Origin: an uncultured Clostridia bacterium
GTDB lineage: Bacteria > Bacillota > Clostridia > Oscillospirales > Acutalibacteraceae
Reading direction: 5' to 3'
DNA length: 64,000 nt
Assembly: GCA_947627135.1 (NCBI GenBank)
Contig: CANQUV010000002.1
Coordinates: 96,343-160,342 of the forward strand
In this document: piece by piece, positions 48,292 through 59,284 of the stretch
Numbering within the stretch: the first letter of the stretch is position 1
Layout: every line of letters begins with the position of its first letter
Translations under genes and position numbers: made by a program
The notes under the pieces: generated by a model
What the model was told of the DNA's origin: nothing
Database searches by the model: none
Seen by the model: the letters and a program-made list of their open reading frames with translations, nothing else

Positions 48292-49320
48292 TTAAATTCT
48301 GACTATCTCGCTTAAATATTCGCTGACCGCTCCCGCAGTGTAATCAAGGATTGAGTAGACTGTTTTATAATTCATTCTTATCGGTCCAAGCACCGCAAGA
48401 ATTCCCGCAGGCTGATTTTCTATTTCATATCTTGTTGCTACTACCGAACTTTTGAAAAGCTGGGGTACGATATTTTCTCTGCCGATTATGCTGTGAATAC
48501 CTGTTCCGATATTTTCAAAAAGCTTTGAAATATTTTCCTCAACACTTAAAAACGCCACAAGATTTCTTGCTGTATCAAAATCTATTCCGGGCGTAAACAG
48601 CAATTTTATCTGTCCGCTTACATTTGTGTTTACTTTTTCAATAGTTTCAGCGGTTTCTTTGATTGCTGTTAAAAAACTGGGCATCAAAAGCGAAAGCTCC
48701 CCAAATGAAGCGGCTATGGTCTGAATATTCGGCTGTGTAAGCTCTGTGGTTTTCATTCCTGCTATCCTCTCATTTAGAGCCTTCTCAAAAACTGATAAGA
48801 TTTCGTCGTTTAATATATATTCACATCTAAACAGCTTGTTTTTTACCATTCCGGTTGAGGTTACAATAACTGCCATCGCTGTGTATCTGCCTGTTTGAAC
48901 AAATTTTAACCGCATTATTCTGCTGTCTGTTTCAGATGGAGCCGTTGTTACTGCAGCAAGATCAGTCAATTCAGAAATTATTTTACAGGCGGTTTCCAAT
49001 ATATTTTCAGGGTCTTTTGCTTTTGCCTCAAGATTTGAGTCTATATATTCTTTAATTCTCTCATTAAGATTTTGTATCTTGAGAAAATTATCAATATAAA
49101 AGCGGTAACCTATTTGTGAAGGTATTCTGCCTGCAGAAGTGTGGGGCTGTATAAGATACCCTCTGTTTGTAAGGTCCGACATTTCATTACGAATTGTTGC
49201 AGAAGATACTGATATATCCATTTGGTCCAAAAGAGTTTTAGAACCTACCGGCTCTCCTGTTTCAATGTAATTTTCAACTATTGCGGCAAGAATCTTTTGC
49301 TTTCGTGGAGCTAAATTCAT
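48292..49320 (-). CDS. hrcA: Heat-inducible transcription repressor HrcA
   Basis: 342 residues from the ATG at 49320 (GAGGTG RBS, sequence NLAPRKQKILAAIVENYIET). An upstream in-frame start lies inside the CIRCE element and is unlikely. Winged-helix N-terminus and C-terminal regulatory domain with IGRENIVPQLFKSSVV. Binds CIRCE and represses the hrcA-grpE-dnaK-dnaJ operon until heat or misfolded protein inactivates it. Confidence 0.96.
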   Translation of the reverse strand: MNLAPRKQKILAAIVENYIETGEPVGSKTLLDQMDISVSSATIRNEMSDLTNRGYLIQPHTSAGRIPSQIGYRFYIDNFLKIQNLNERIKEYIDSNLEAKAKDPENILETACKIISELTDLAAVTTAPSETDSRIMRLKFVQTGRYTAMAVIVTSTGMVKNKLFRCEYILNDEILSVFEKALNERIAGMKTTELTQPNIQTIAASFGELSLLMPSFLTAIKETAETIEKVNTNVSGQIKLLFTPGIDFDTARNLVAFLSVEENISKLFENIGTGIHSIIGRENIVPQLFKSSVVATRYEIENQPAGILAVLGPIRMNYKTVYSILDYTAGAVSEYLSEIVRI

Positions 49321-49340
49321 ATTTCTCACCTCTTTTAAAA

Positions 49341-49367
49341 TTAGCACTCTAATGCTTTGAGTGCTAA
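49341..49367. promoter_or_regulatory. CIRCE operator
   Basis: TTAGCACTC (49341-49349), 9-nt spacer, GAGTGCTAA (49359-49367): an exact match to the CIRCE consensus. It lies between the promoter and the hrcA start codon. Confidence 0.98.
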
Positions 49368-49378
49368 CCTATAAATAT

Positions 49379-49407
49379 ATTGTAGTATTAAAGTCAGAAA
49401 AAGTCAA
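49379..49407 (-). promoter_or_regulatory. Promoter of the hrcA operon
   Basis: On the minus strand TTGACT (49407-49402), 17-nt spacer, TACAAT (49384-49379), immediately upstream of CIRCE. Confidence 0.9.
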
Positions 49408-49543
49408 GAGTTATTTTGTAATTTTTGTATTTATAATAAATATTTTCCATCATTACAGGGTTATAAAACTTGATTATTATTAGTTTTTGGTAAAACTGCT
49501 TTCGTTTATGCAAATTTTTATTTATTGCAGGTTATTTAATTTT

Positions 49544-49580
49544 CTTTTTTCGGGTTTACCCCAACTATTGACATAGAGCC
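49544..49580 (-). mobile_element. 37-nt solo transposon-end-like sequence (copy 2)
   Basis: Reverse complement begins GGCTCTATGTCAATAGTTGG and ends in ACCCGAAAAAAG. It shares the first 8 and last 22 nt with copy 1 at 37829-37865, in opposite orientation. No transposase is present nearby. The rest of 49408-49582 is AT-rich without features. Confidence 0.5.
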
Positions 49581-49582
49581 AA

Positions 49583-49616
49583 ATAAAAAAGCATCTGCTT
49601 ATAACAGCAGATGCCT
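49583..49616 (-). terminator. Terminator of the 49-aa protein gene
   Basis: GCATCTGC (49591-49598) pairs with GCAGATGC (49607-49614); the minus strand runs into TTTTTTATTT. Confidence 0.8.
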
Positions 49617-49688
49617 AAACCTTAAAGTTTCTTATTTACCTTGCTAATTAACTTTGATAAATATTTTGTACTATGCTTTAATTCTTTT

Positions 49689-49838
49689 TTATTCAATGGA
49701 ACAATCTAAATATTCCATAAGTTCTTCATCGTCTTTTTTCTTTTTATCTTTTACAATAAAAAATGCTGTTAGTGCTGCAGTTGCTGCCACAACAAAAGAA
49801 ATAAGTCCAATTAAAAAACCTAAAGTACTTTTTTTCAT
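49689..49838 (-). CDS. 49-residue single-TM microprotein
   Basis: ATG at 49838, preceded by AAGGAGG at good spacing, stop at 49689. The product has an N-terminal TM helix (MKKSTLGFLIGLISFVVAAT...; about 5-28), then a KDKKKKDDEELMEYLD cytoplasmic tail. It has its own RBS and downstream terminator, so it is a real small gene despite its length. The TM plus Lys/Asp/Glu tail resembles short YtxH-like or membrane-anchor peptides; no family can be assigned. Confidence 0.75.
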   Translation of the reverse strand: MKKSTLGFLIGLISFVVAATAALTAFFIVKDKKKKDDEELMEYLDCSIE

Positions 49839-49932
49839 ATAAAATGCCTCCTTGAAACCTTATGTAGATATTATACACATCTTATATGATTATATAATAA
49901 CATTTATTTTAAAAAAGTCAATAACAAAAACA

Positions 49933-50355
49933 GACGGTGGTCTGTTTTTTCGAGCAGACAGCTTTATATATAAACATTCTTTCTAGCCCGAATATTACCT
50001 TTTTTCTAATAATAGGCTATGCTAAAGACGGTGGTCTGTTTTTTCGGGCAGACAGCTTTATGTATAAACATTCTTTCTTGCCCGAATATTACCTTTTTTC
50101 TAATAATAGGCTATGCAAAAGACGGTAGTCTGTTTTTTCGAGCAGACAGCTTTATATATAAACATTCTTTCTTGCCCGAATATTACCTTTTTTCTAATAA
50201 TAGGCTATGCTAAAGACGGTGGTCTGTTTTTTCGAGCAGACAGCTTTATATATAAACATTCTTTCTAGCCCGAATATTACCTTTTTTCTAATAATAAGCT
50301 ATGCAAAAGACAGTGGTCTGTTTTTTCGGGCAGACAGCTTTATATATAAACATTT
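49933..50355. repeat. 94-bp tandem repeat array, five copies
   Basis: Units start at 49933, 50027, 50121, 50215 and 50309 (last partial), exactly 94 bp apart and nearly identical. Each contains GGTCTGTTTTTTCG(A/G)GCAGAC, TTTAT(A/G)TATAAACATTCTTT and GCCCGAATATTACC. TTCGGGCA and TGCCCGAA pair across about 26 nt in the second copy. The unit is homologous to single copies at 34300, 36908 and 42534. No spacers, so not CRISPR. Small open frames inside have no RBS. Confidence 0.92.
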
Positions 50356-50460
50356 TTCAACTGAATTATTATATTTGTGATACGTCTATTTCAAGATTTT
50401 GATTTAAGCTGCCGGTAGTATATTTATATATGCCGTAGTTTTCAGTCAGTTTATATAAAC

Positions 50461-50485
50461 AAAAAAGCAGAGTAAAATCTCTGCT
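50461..50485 (-). terminator. Terminator of rpsT
   Basis: AGCAGAG (50466-50472) pairs with CTCTGCT (50479-50485); on the minus strand a T run follows (50466-50461). Confidence 0.8.
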
Positions 50486-50519
50486 CTTAAAGTCATGTTA
50501 AATTTAGCTTTTTTGCTCA

Positions 50520-50780
50520 TTATGCAGAAGCGTTAAGTCTTTTAGCAAGATTTGATTTACTTCTGGAAGCTGTGTTTTTGTGCATAATACCTTTAGCCTG
50601 TGCCTGATCGATTTTTTTAATAGCAAGACGAACTGCCTCAACTTTATTTTCTGCATTATTATCAATAGCTATATAAGCCTTTTTAACAGCAGTTTTTAAA
50701 GCTGATTTTGTAGCTTTATTGCGAGCTGTTTTTGTAGCGATAACTTTAACACGCTTTTTAGCTGATTTAATGTTTGGCAT
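50520..50780 (-). CDS. rpsT: 30S ribosomal protein S20
   Basis: 86 residues, Lys/Ala-rich, with the S20 start PNIKSAKKRVKVIATKTARN and the end KNTASRSKSNLAKRLNA. Binds 16S rRNA in the small subunit. RBS AAGGAGGTGA before the ATG; own promoter and terminator. Confidence 0.97.
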   Translation of the reverse strand: MPNIKSAKKRVKVIATKTARNKATKSALKTAVKKAYIAIDNNAENKVEAVRLAIKKIDQAQAKGIMHKNTASRSKSNLAKRLNASA

Positions 50781-50817
50781 TGTCTCACCTCCTTAAATTA
50801 CATATCATGTAAAAGTA

Positions 50818-50846
50818 ATCATAACATTTTTGTAACAAAAATGCAA
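50818..50846 (-). promoter_or_regulatory. Promoter of rpsT
   Basis: Minus strand TTGCAT (50846-50841), 17-nt spacer, TATGAT (50823-50818). The spacer holds a small palindrome CATTTTTG-taa-CAAAAATG. Confidence 0.7.
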
Positions 50847-50973
50847 GTGTTTTACCGGATTTTTCTAAAATATTTTATTTTCTTTGAACTTTTTTAAACC
50901 ACATACTATATATTGTGTCTTAAAATTTTTATTAAACTATTATTTGATTAATTTTTAAAATTTTTCGCAGAAT

Positions 50974-51234
50974 TCAATTATCAGAGCCTTTTTTCTTGTT
51001 AATAACATAAAAAATTATAAATAATGCAAGCACAACTGCCACGACAACTCTAAAAATTATTCCGTAAGTACCGTCGAAAAGATTTACCTCTGTAATTTGA
51101 TTTACAAACCACCACACAGCCATAAATGTAAAAAGACCTGCGCCTAAAAAAAGTATTTTATTTACTTTAATTGCTGCAAAAAAGAGGTAAATTGCAATAA
51201 ATGCCCACAAACAAGTATAAACATATCCCAACAA
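50974..51234 (-). CDS. Small three-TM membrane protein
   Basis: 86 residues with about three TM helices and a KKKGSDN end. It begins at TTG (51234), with AGGTG upstream overlapping the end of the previous gene. Located 3 nt after the 99-aa membrane protein, so the two are translationally coupled and probably form a complex. No family recognised. Confidence 0.65.
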   Translation of the reverse strand: MLGYVYTCLWAFIAIYLFFAAIKVNKILFLGAGLFTFMAVWWFVNQITEVNLFDGTYGIIFRVVVAVVLALFIIFYVINKKKGSDN

Positions 51235-51237
51235 ATT

Positions 51238-51537
51238 TTACACCTGTCTTTCTGATTTTTCCTGTTTTTTATTTGCTCTTGACGCTTTGAAATGAGTTTT
51301 TATAAGCAGGAAAATATATAATCCTATAATAAGGATCGTTCCGATATAATTTATATTTGCAATAAATCCGTTTGTGGGGTCTACTTGTAAAATTATATAG
51401 GATAATAACTGCCATACCCCTTCAAAAAACAGGTAATATGCAAGAGGTCTTAACAAAGCTGATTTTCTTAAATGAGGTGTAAAAATCAAAACCGACGCTC
51501 CAAAACAAACCGATGCCGATATAATAGCAAGAATCAT
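51238..51537 (-). CDS. Small three-TM membrane protein, partner of the following gene
   Basis: 99 residues with three TM helices (about 1-20, 30-50, 62-82) and a basic cytoplasmic tail (HFKASRANKKQEKSER). AAAGGAG RBS before the ATG. First of a two-gene unit of small membrane proteins; function unknown. Confidence 0.7.
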   Translation of the reverse strand: MILAIISASVCFGASVLIFTPHLRKSALLRPLAYYLFFEGVWQLLSYIILQVDPTNGFIANINYIGTILIIGLYIFLLIKTHFKASRANKKQEKSERQV

Positions 51538-51699
51538 AATTTTTAACTCCTTTATGCCGATATCTGATTAAAAATTTTAAGTTTTTAATCCAATTTTGCT
51601 TTTTTATTCCTTTTGTAAATGTCTTTTTTCATTATATAAAGTATTCACAATGATGTCAAATTAATTAATGACACAACATATTTTTAAAAGTCTAATATA

Positions 51700-51728
51700 A
51701 AATTCCCGCTGTGAAAGTTTACAGCGGG
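51700..51728 (-). terminator. Terminator of the lipoprotein gene
   Basis: CCCGCTGT (51705-51712) pairs with ACAGCGGG (51721-51728), flanked by A/T tracts on both sides. Confidence 0.8.
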
Positions 51729-51734
51729 GTTTTT

Positions 51735-52643
51735 CTAATTACTATTTGATGTTTTTTCAGTTTTTGAGGCTGTTGTTTTTTCTGAATTTGTTGTATTTGT
51801 TTGAGAGGTGGTTGTTATTTCTGATTTTAATTCTTTTTCTCCTGAATCCGTATCACTTTCCTGTTGTATTTCCAAAACAGGAGTTGTTGTTTCTTCTTGT
51901 GATGTATCGGGAGTTGTATCTTCTTCCAGATATGTTTTGTAGTTTATAAGATGCCACTCATCTTCTATGTCATCTGTTGCTGCAACAATTCTAAACAACA
52001 TTGTGGATTCGTCGTCTGTTTTGCCTTCTTCAACACTTAACAGGTAGATACAATTATTATACCAAAAGCTGTTGTTATTGTCTGAAATGGTATTAACATA
52101 CAAATTGGAAAAGAAAGTTACATTATCAACGGGATAATTTCCTGCAACACACGCCATAATTCCTGTCATAGCTAAAATAACAGACTGATATTGGGAGTTT
52201 TCTTCATTTATAAACACTGAAACGGTTGTGCCGCAACCTAAATTCATGATCTTTTCAGACTCTTGTTCAACAGTTGCCGTAAGTACTACCATATCGTCAG
52301 CATAGTAATAATAATCATATACAATTCCGTTTTCATCACGCTGACCCTTACTTTGTAATTGCCATTTGGAAAAATCTATCTGCTGGTTTCCTCCGCCCAA
52401 GGAATTATACATTTTATTAAAATCTTCGGTATATTCCTTTAATGTCATATCAAATCTTGCGCCTGTGGCATTATTGCTTTCTTCCCAGTTTTGTGCTATG
52501 GGATTGGGATAACCTGCTTCGTCGGCAGATGCAGTATATATCTTTTTTTCTGATTTTGAATTACCGCTGTTTTCAGCCTGTCCGCAGGATGAAAAAAGGA
52601 ATAATACAGATACTGTTAAAAAAATACTTATTAACTTTTTCAT
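51735..52643 (-). CDS. Extracytoplasmic lipoprotein of unknown function
   Basis: 302 residues from the ATG at 52643 (AAAGGAG RBS; an earlier in-frame start has none). A type II signal peptide with lipobox FLFSSC puts Cys at about residue 20, so it is lipidated and anchored outside. A folded middle part (about 45-225) and a Ser/Thr/Glu-rich tail (about 230-302) follow. No domain recognised. Confidence 0.75.
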   Translation of the reverse strand: MKKLISIFLTVSVLFLFSSCGQAENSGNSKSEKKIYTASADEAGYPNPIAQNWEESNNATGARFDMTLKEYTEDFNKMYNSLGGGNQQIDFSKWQLQSKGQRDENGIVYDYYYYADDMVVLTATVEQESEKIMNLGCGTTVSVFINEENSQYQSVILAMTGIMACVAGNYPVDNVTFFSNLYVNTISDNNNSFWYNNCIYLLSVEEGKTDDESTMLFRIVAATDDIEDEWHLINYKTYLEEDTTPDTSQEETTTPVLEIQQESDTDSGEKELKSEITTTSQTNTTNSEKTTASKTEKTSNSN

Positions 52644-52736
52644 AATTACTCCTTTCTTCAAAAATCATTCCTGTTGATTTTATTTTTTTATTTCTATTTT
52701 TATTTTTGTTTATTTAGTTTATAATTCTGCTTTTGT

Positions 52737-55304
52737 TTATTCTTCTTCATTTGTTTTTTCTTGTGTTTCCGTATTGTTTACAGCATTTTCATCATCATCT
52801 GTTTCTTCAATTAAATCTTCAGGATCTTGTTCTTCGTCTGTTTCTTCAAGCTTTTGGGCGTTCTCCTCTTCATGAGGCGCTCTTGCCAATGTAACAACTT
52901 TACCTCCTTCTTTTATCTTCATAACTGTAACGCCTTTACTGGGTCGTTTACAAATTCTGATTGAATCTGCCGCAATTCTTATAATTACTCCGTCATCTGA
53001 AATTATAATAATGTCATCATCAAGATTTACTGCTTTAATGGCGGCTACTTTTCCGTATTTTTCTACATGATAGTTTGTAATTCCTTTACCTCCTCTTGAC
53101 TGCAGTCTGTAATCGCTTTGGTCAGAAAGTCTGCCGTAGCCGGTTTCAGATACGGTAAGCACATAAGAGTTTTCTCTTAATACGCACATTCCTACTATAA
53201 CATCGTCTTCTGCAAGCTTCATGGCTTTAACGCCTCGTGCCTGTCTGCCCATAGGTCGAACATCATTTTCGTTAAATCTTATTGATTTTCCGTTTCTTGT
53301 TGCAACAAGCACCTGACTGTTGCCGTCGGTCATTCTTACCCATGCAAGCTCATCACCCTCGTTAAGTTCAAGGGCAATAAGTCCGCCCTTACGGGAGGTA
53401 TTATAAGCATTGAGCTGAATTCTTTTAACAATACCCTGTCTTGTAACCATAATAAGATATTTATTTTCATCAAATTCAGGGACCTTAATCATTGAGGTTA
53501 CTTTTTCATCGCCTTCGATAGGCAGAAGGTTTGCAATATTAAGACCCTTTGACTGTCTGCTTCCCTCGGGAATTTCATAGCATTTAAGCCTGTAAACCTT
53601 GCCTTTATCGGTAAAGAAAAGAATGTAATCGTGAGAATTAATAACGAACATTTCCGTTGCCACATCTTCTTCACGCCTTGACATTCCGGATATGCCTCTG
53701 CCGCCTCTGCGCTGAATTTTATAGGTATCGGTAGTCTGACGTTTAACATATCCGAATTGAGTAATAGTAACTACACATTCCTCCTGGGGAATAAGGTCTT
53801 CAATATCTACCTCTCCGCTGACTGAACAAATTTCTGTTCTTCTGGGGTCTGAATATTTATTGCGGATAAGAATTATTTCTTCTTTTACGATTTCCTGCTG
53901 TCTTTGGTGACTTCCCAGAATTTCCGTAAAGTCTGCAATTTTTGCCTGTAATGCTTTTATTTCGTCTTCTATTTTTGTGCGTTCCATATTTGTAAGCTGT
54001 CCCAAACGCATCTGTACTATTGCCTGCGCCTGAACTTCATCAAGACTGAAACGCTCCATTAAACCTGCCTTTGCCGTTGTCTGGTCTTTACTTTTTCTAA
54101 TGATTGCTATTACCTCGTCAATAAAGTCGATGGCAATTTTCAATCCCTCTAAAATATGACATCTTTCTTTTGCTTTTTTCAGGTCAAATTCTGTTCTTCT
54201 CCTTATAACTTCAACCTGAAAATCAACATAATTTTGAAGCATATCTTTAAGTGTAAGGATTTTTGGTTCTCCATTTACAATTGCAAGCATAATTACGCCA
54301 AATGTACTTTGAAGCTGTGTATATGAAAAAAGCTGGTTTAATACGACCTGGGGCGACGCTTCCCTTTTTATATCTATTTCAATATGCATACCCTCTCTGT
54401 CTGAATGGTCTTCAATATTTGAAATTCCTTCTATTCTTTTATCTTTAACAAGGTCTGCAATATTTTCAATCAGTCTTGCTTTATTTACCTGATACGGAAG
54501 TTCAGTAACTATAATTTTAAACCTGCCGTTTTTTGCTTCGACAATCTCTGTTTTTGCTCTTACTGTTATTTTGCCTCTGCCTGTTGCATAAGCCGCACGG
54601 ATCCCGCTTCTGCCCATTATGATACCGCCTGTCGGAAAATCAGGACCGGGAATACACTCCATTAGTTCTGCAAGCTCACATTCAGGCTCATCAATTACTT
54701 TACATACAGCGTCTATTGTTTCCCCTAAATTATGGGGTGGTATGTTTGTTGCCATTCCTACTGCTATACCGCTGCTTCCGTTTACAAGCAAATTCGGAAA
54801 ACGGCTGGGCAATACTGTTGGCTCTTCAAGTCTGTCATCAAAGTTCGGTGCAAAATCTACCGTCTTTTTATCTATATCAGTGAGCATTTCAAGGGATATT
54901 TTGCTCATTCTGGCTTCTGTATAACGGTATGCAGCCGGCGGATCGCCGTCTACTGAACCGAAGTTTCCGTGACCGTCTACAAGCATATATCTCATTGAAA
55001 AGTCCTGCGCAAGTCTTACCAGTGCGTCGTAAACAGATGCGTCGCCGTGAGGGTGGTATGCACCCAGCACTGCGCCTACCGTATCTGCACATTTATGGTA
55101 TGCTTTATCCGGAGTAAGGTTCTTCTCATACATTGTGTAGAGAATCCTTCTATGTACAGGCTTTAGGCCGTCTCTTACATCAGGCAGCGCTCGGGATACG
55201 ATAACGCTCATAGAATAATCAAGAAAAGATTTTTGCATCTCTTTTTGTATGTCTACATCTATTATTCTTCCGCCTGTAATCCCCTTGTTTTCGTTATTAT
55301 CCAA
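52737..55304 (-). CDS. gyrA: DNA gyrase subunit A
   Basis: 855 residues from TTG at 55304 (GAGGTG 6 nt upstream). The breakage-reunion domain has the active Tyr in [10 protein letters not shown], and the C-terminal beta-pinwheel has the GyrA box QRRGGRG, which separates it from ParC. An acidic tail (about 815-855) follows. Introduces negative supercoils with GyrB. The quinolone-pocket position equal to E. coli Ser83 is Ala ([10 protein letters not shown]). Downstream of gyrB and a thioesterase gene. Confidence 0.97.
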   Translation of the reverse strand: MDNNENKGITGGRIIDVDIQKEMQKSFLDYSMSVIVSRALPDVRDGLKPVHRRILYTMYEKNLTPDKAYHKCADTVGAVLGAYHPHGDASVYDALVRLAQDFSMRYMLVDGHGNFGSVDGDPPAAYRYTEARMSKISLEMLTDIDKKTVDFAPNFDDRLEEPTVLPSRFPNLLVNGSSGIAVGMATNIPPHNLGETIDAVCKVIDEPECELAELMECIPGPDFPTGGIIMGRSGIRAAYATGRGKITVRAKTEIVEAKNGRFKIIVTELPYQVNKARLIENIADLVKDKRIEGISNIEDHSDREGMHIEIDIKREASPQVVLNQLFSYTQLQSTFGVIMLAIVNGEPKILTLKDMLQNYVDFQVEVIRRRTEFDLKKAKERCHILEGLKIAIDFIDEVIAIIRKSKDQTTAKAGLMERFSLDEVQAQAIVQMRLGQLTNMERTKIEDEIKALQAKIADFTEILGSHQRQQEIVKEEIILIRNKYSDPRRTEICSVSGEVDIEDLIPQEECVVTITQFGYVKRQTTDTYKIQRRGGRGISGMSRREEDVATEMFVINSHDYILFFTDKGKVYRLKCYEIPEGSRQSKGLNIANLLPIEGDEKVTSMIKVPEFDENKYLIMVTRQGIVKRIQLNAYNTSRKGGLIALELNEGDELAWVRMTDGNSQVLVATRNGKSIRFNENDVRPMGRQARGVKAMKLAEDDVIVGMCVLRENSYVLTVSETGYGRLSDQSDYRLQSRGGKGITNYHVEKYGKVAAIKAVNLDDDIIIISDDGVIIRIAADSIRICKRPSKGVTVMKIKEGGKVVTLARAPHEEENAQKLEETDEEQDPEDLIEETDDDENAVNNTETQEKTNEEE

Positions 55305-55384
55305 TTATAACACCTCAAATTCTTTCATATACCGCTTATCCGCTTTTAACTGACTTTTGCCTTTAATAAGGGTATAAGTCTCTG

Positions 55385-55807
55385 CTATAATGTCGCTTTT
55401 ATTTCTTCATACAGTTTTGGCAGTCTTTTTTTAAGATTTATTGGTCTGAACGTATTTTTATCAATAAATCCGTGTTCTGTTACACCGTAGGCAAGTTCTG
55501 TTTCTGTCTGGTCTTCATTTATTCTTTTTACCGTATAGCTGAAAGATATCCTTGCTGCAGAAAGAGTCATTACCTTTGTTCTGATTATAAGGTTATCTTC
55601 GTATTTTGCCGACCTTATAAATTTACAGTTTAAATCTGTTAACGGCATTAATACGCCTTTTTCTTCTATTTCTGTATATGTTATTCCGTACATTTTTATA
55701 TAATCTGTTCTTCCTACTTCAAACCATATCGGATAACAGCTGTGGTGTGCTATTCCCATTTTATCTGTTTCTGCGTAACGGACTGTTAATTTTGTTCTTG
55801 AATGCAT
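55385..55807 (-). CDS. Acyl-CoA thioesterase, YbgC/FadM-type hotdog protein
   Basis: 140 residues, a single hotdog domain with RYAETDKMGIAHHSCYPIWF, keeping the catalytic Asp of the 4-hydroxybenzoyl-CoA thioesterase group. Probably hydrolyses acyl-CoA or acyl-carrier protein esters. Lies between gyrB and gyrA in the same orientation. Confidence 0.87.
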   Translation of the reverse strand: MHSRTKLTVRYAETDKMGIAHHSCYPIWFEVGRTDYIKMYGITYTEIEEKGVLMPLTDLNCKFIRSAKYEDNLIIRTKVMTLSAARISFSYTVKRINEDQTETELAYGVTEHGFIDKNTFRPINLKKRLPKLYEEIKATL

Positions 55808-55823
55808 GATCTCACTTCCTTAA

Positions 55824-57857
<2,034 letters not shown>

Positions 57858-57904
57858 TTAATTACAAAGTGGTAATTATAATATTGATTGTATATAAAAA
57901 ATGA

Positions 57905-58222
57905 TTATTTCCTCGACTTTTTATTTTCCTTTTTAAAACCAATAAAATACGGAATAAAAATAAATCCCAAAATTGCAGCCAAAATGCTGACTATTAAAAG
58001 AGGAATAATATTAAAAAAAGTCATCACCAATAAAATTGACACATTAATTAAAATTGCAAAAATTATTACTATTGACCATAATACGGCAGTACCCGGCATT
58101 TTTTCAACACTGAAACTTTTATTGCAATAGTAGCATTTATGAGATTTTTCACTTGAAATTTTTTTTACTTCCTTGTAGTGATAAACTGCATTGCAATAAG
58201 GACAAACAGGTAATTGAAACAT
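57905..58222 (-). CDS. Zinc-ribbon two-TM protein (CxxC-20-CxxC type)
   Basis: 105 residues: N-terminal CPYC...CYYC zinc-ribbon (about 7-32) and two TM helices (about 46-70, 73-97), basic tail KKENKKSRK. Resembles short Firmicute CxxC_CxxC membrane proteins of unknown function. RBS AGAGG before the ATG; lies between the larger zinc-ribbon gene and gyrB. Confidence 0.75.
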   Translation of the reverse strand: MFQLPVCPYCNAVYHYKEVKKISSEKSHKCYYCNKSFSVEKMPGTAVLWSIVIIFAILINVSILLVMTFFNIIPLLIVSILAAILGFIFIPYFIGFKKENKKSRK

Positions 58223-58233
58223 TTTACAACCTC

Positions 58234-59016
58234 TTAAAATCTTCTGTTGGCAGAATATTTAGAGCCTTCATATTTTTTTCTTTTTTCAATATGTTCGGCT
58301 TTTTTATTTTCCATGTTATTTATGTTACTTGATTCATCAGACGTAATATCCGAATAAACAGGCTTTTCTTTATGTATTTTTTGAAGAGGTACATTTTCCG
58401 AAGAAGATATATGTGAAACTCTGCTGTTTTCAATAATAGGAATATAATCAGACTCTTCATTGATTACAACGGTTTTTGATTCTTTTTTTACTTCAGGTTC
58501 TGATAAGGATACAGGTTTTGTACCGCTTAATACAGGCTTTTTTCTGTTTGTTTTTATAGAAGTAAAAATATTTTCATTTATTGAGAAATCATCTTCAGTT
58601 TCTAAAACAGGAGTACTTATGTTTACTTCTTCTTTTTTATTATTGCCAAAATTTTGCTTAAATTTCATTTCACCGCCGTATTCTCTTGCGGCCTTTGCTG
58701 CTTCCATAGATTTTTTATACTTTTTTAAAGGATAAACTTTTTCAAATTTCGGAGTACAAAAATAAAAAATCAAAAGAGGAACTGCAACAAGTATGATCCC
58801 GATAGGATTATTTATAAAACCAAGTCCGATCCAAACAGTAACTATAACTGCAGAAACAGCAATCGCTATTAAAAAATAAAGATAAATTTTTTTATTAACT
58901 ATAATTTTAGATTCTTTTCCGCATCTTCTGCAAATATGTTCACTTTGTTTTTTTTCATTAAAAATAGTAAAATATGAAATTCTTTTACCGCAATAAGGAC
59001 ATTTTTTAACTTTCAT
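58234..59016 (-). CDS. Zinc-ribbon two-TM protein with charged cytoplasmic tail
   Basis: 260 residues from the ATG at 59016 (AAAGGA about 10 nt upstream; an ATG at 59028 overlaps the end of remB and is the alternative). N-terminal CPYC...CRRC zinc ribbon, two TM helices (about 46-92), then a 160-residue Lys/Glu/Ser-rich tail without a recognised domain. Same layout as the following gene, suggesting duplicate origin of the N-terminal half. Its place between remB and gyrB is unusual. Confidence 0.7.
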   Translation of the reverse strand: MKVKKCPYCGKRISYFTIFNEKKQSEHICRRCGKESKIIVNKKIYLYFLIAIAVSAVIVTVWIGLGFINNPIGIILVAVPLLIFYFCTPKFEKVYPLKKYKKSMEAAKAAREYGGEMKFKQNFGNNKKEEVNISTPVLETEDDFSINENIFTSIKTNRKKPVLSGTKPVSLSEPEVKKESKTVVINEESDYIPIIENSRVSHISSSENVPLQKIHKEKPVYSDITSDESSNINNMENKKAEHIEKRKKYEGSKYSANRRF

Positions 59017-59020
59017 ATAA

Positions 59021-59284
59021 TTACACATCCTTTAACAAATTTTCATTTCGTTTTTGTAATGTCTGGCTTGAAATCTGACTTACATAATCTTTTATTCCAT
59101 GTGCATCTTTACAAACCACAAAAGATTTCGGAAGTTCCTGCGATACATTTATTATTCTGCCTGACTTTTGTGCCTTTGTAAGATAATTTCTTGTATTTTT
59201 AGAAATCGTTGAGGTATCCAAATCAAAAATACCTACAATATTTTCAGTTTTTATTACCGTATTTTTTCCTAAGTGTAAGTACAT
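59021..59284 (-). CDS. remB: RemB-like extracellular matrix regulator (DUF370)
   Basis: 87 residues of the DUF370 family: MYLHLGKNTVIKTENIVGIF at the start, then DLDTSTISKNTRNYL. B. subtilis RemB (YaaB) sits in the same place between recF and gyrB and influences biofilm matrix genes. The recF stop and the remB start overlap by one base (TGATG). Confidence 0.9.
   Translation of the reverse strand: MYLHLGKNTVIKTENIVGIFDLDTSTISKNTRNYLTKAQKSGRIINVSQELPKSFVVCKDAHGIKDYVSQISSQTLQKRNENLLKDV

Noticed and set aside
37829..49580. Composite transposon or genomic island bounded by the two 37-nt ends
   Set aside because: The interval holds core genes (nifJ, prmA, dnaK operon) and no transposase.
49937..50213. 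Small open frames (63-64 codons) inside the 94-bp array
   Set aside because: They merely translate the repeat, have no RBS and shift frame between copies.
49933..50355. CRISPR array
   Set aside because: Units are 94 bp and directly adjacent with no unique spacers, and no cas genes are near.
50974..51537. Holin/antiholin or toxin pair
   Set aside because: The two small membrane proteins have only generic TM content; no phage or toxin context.
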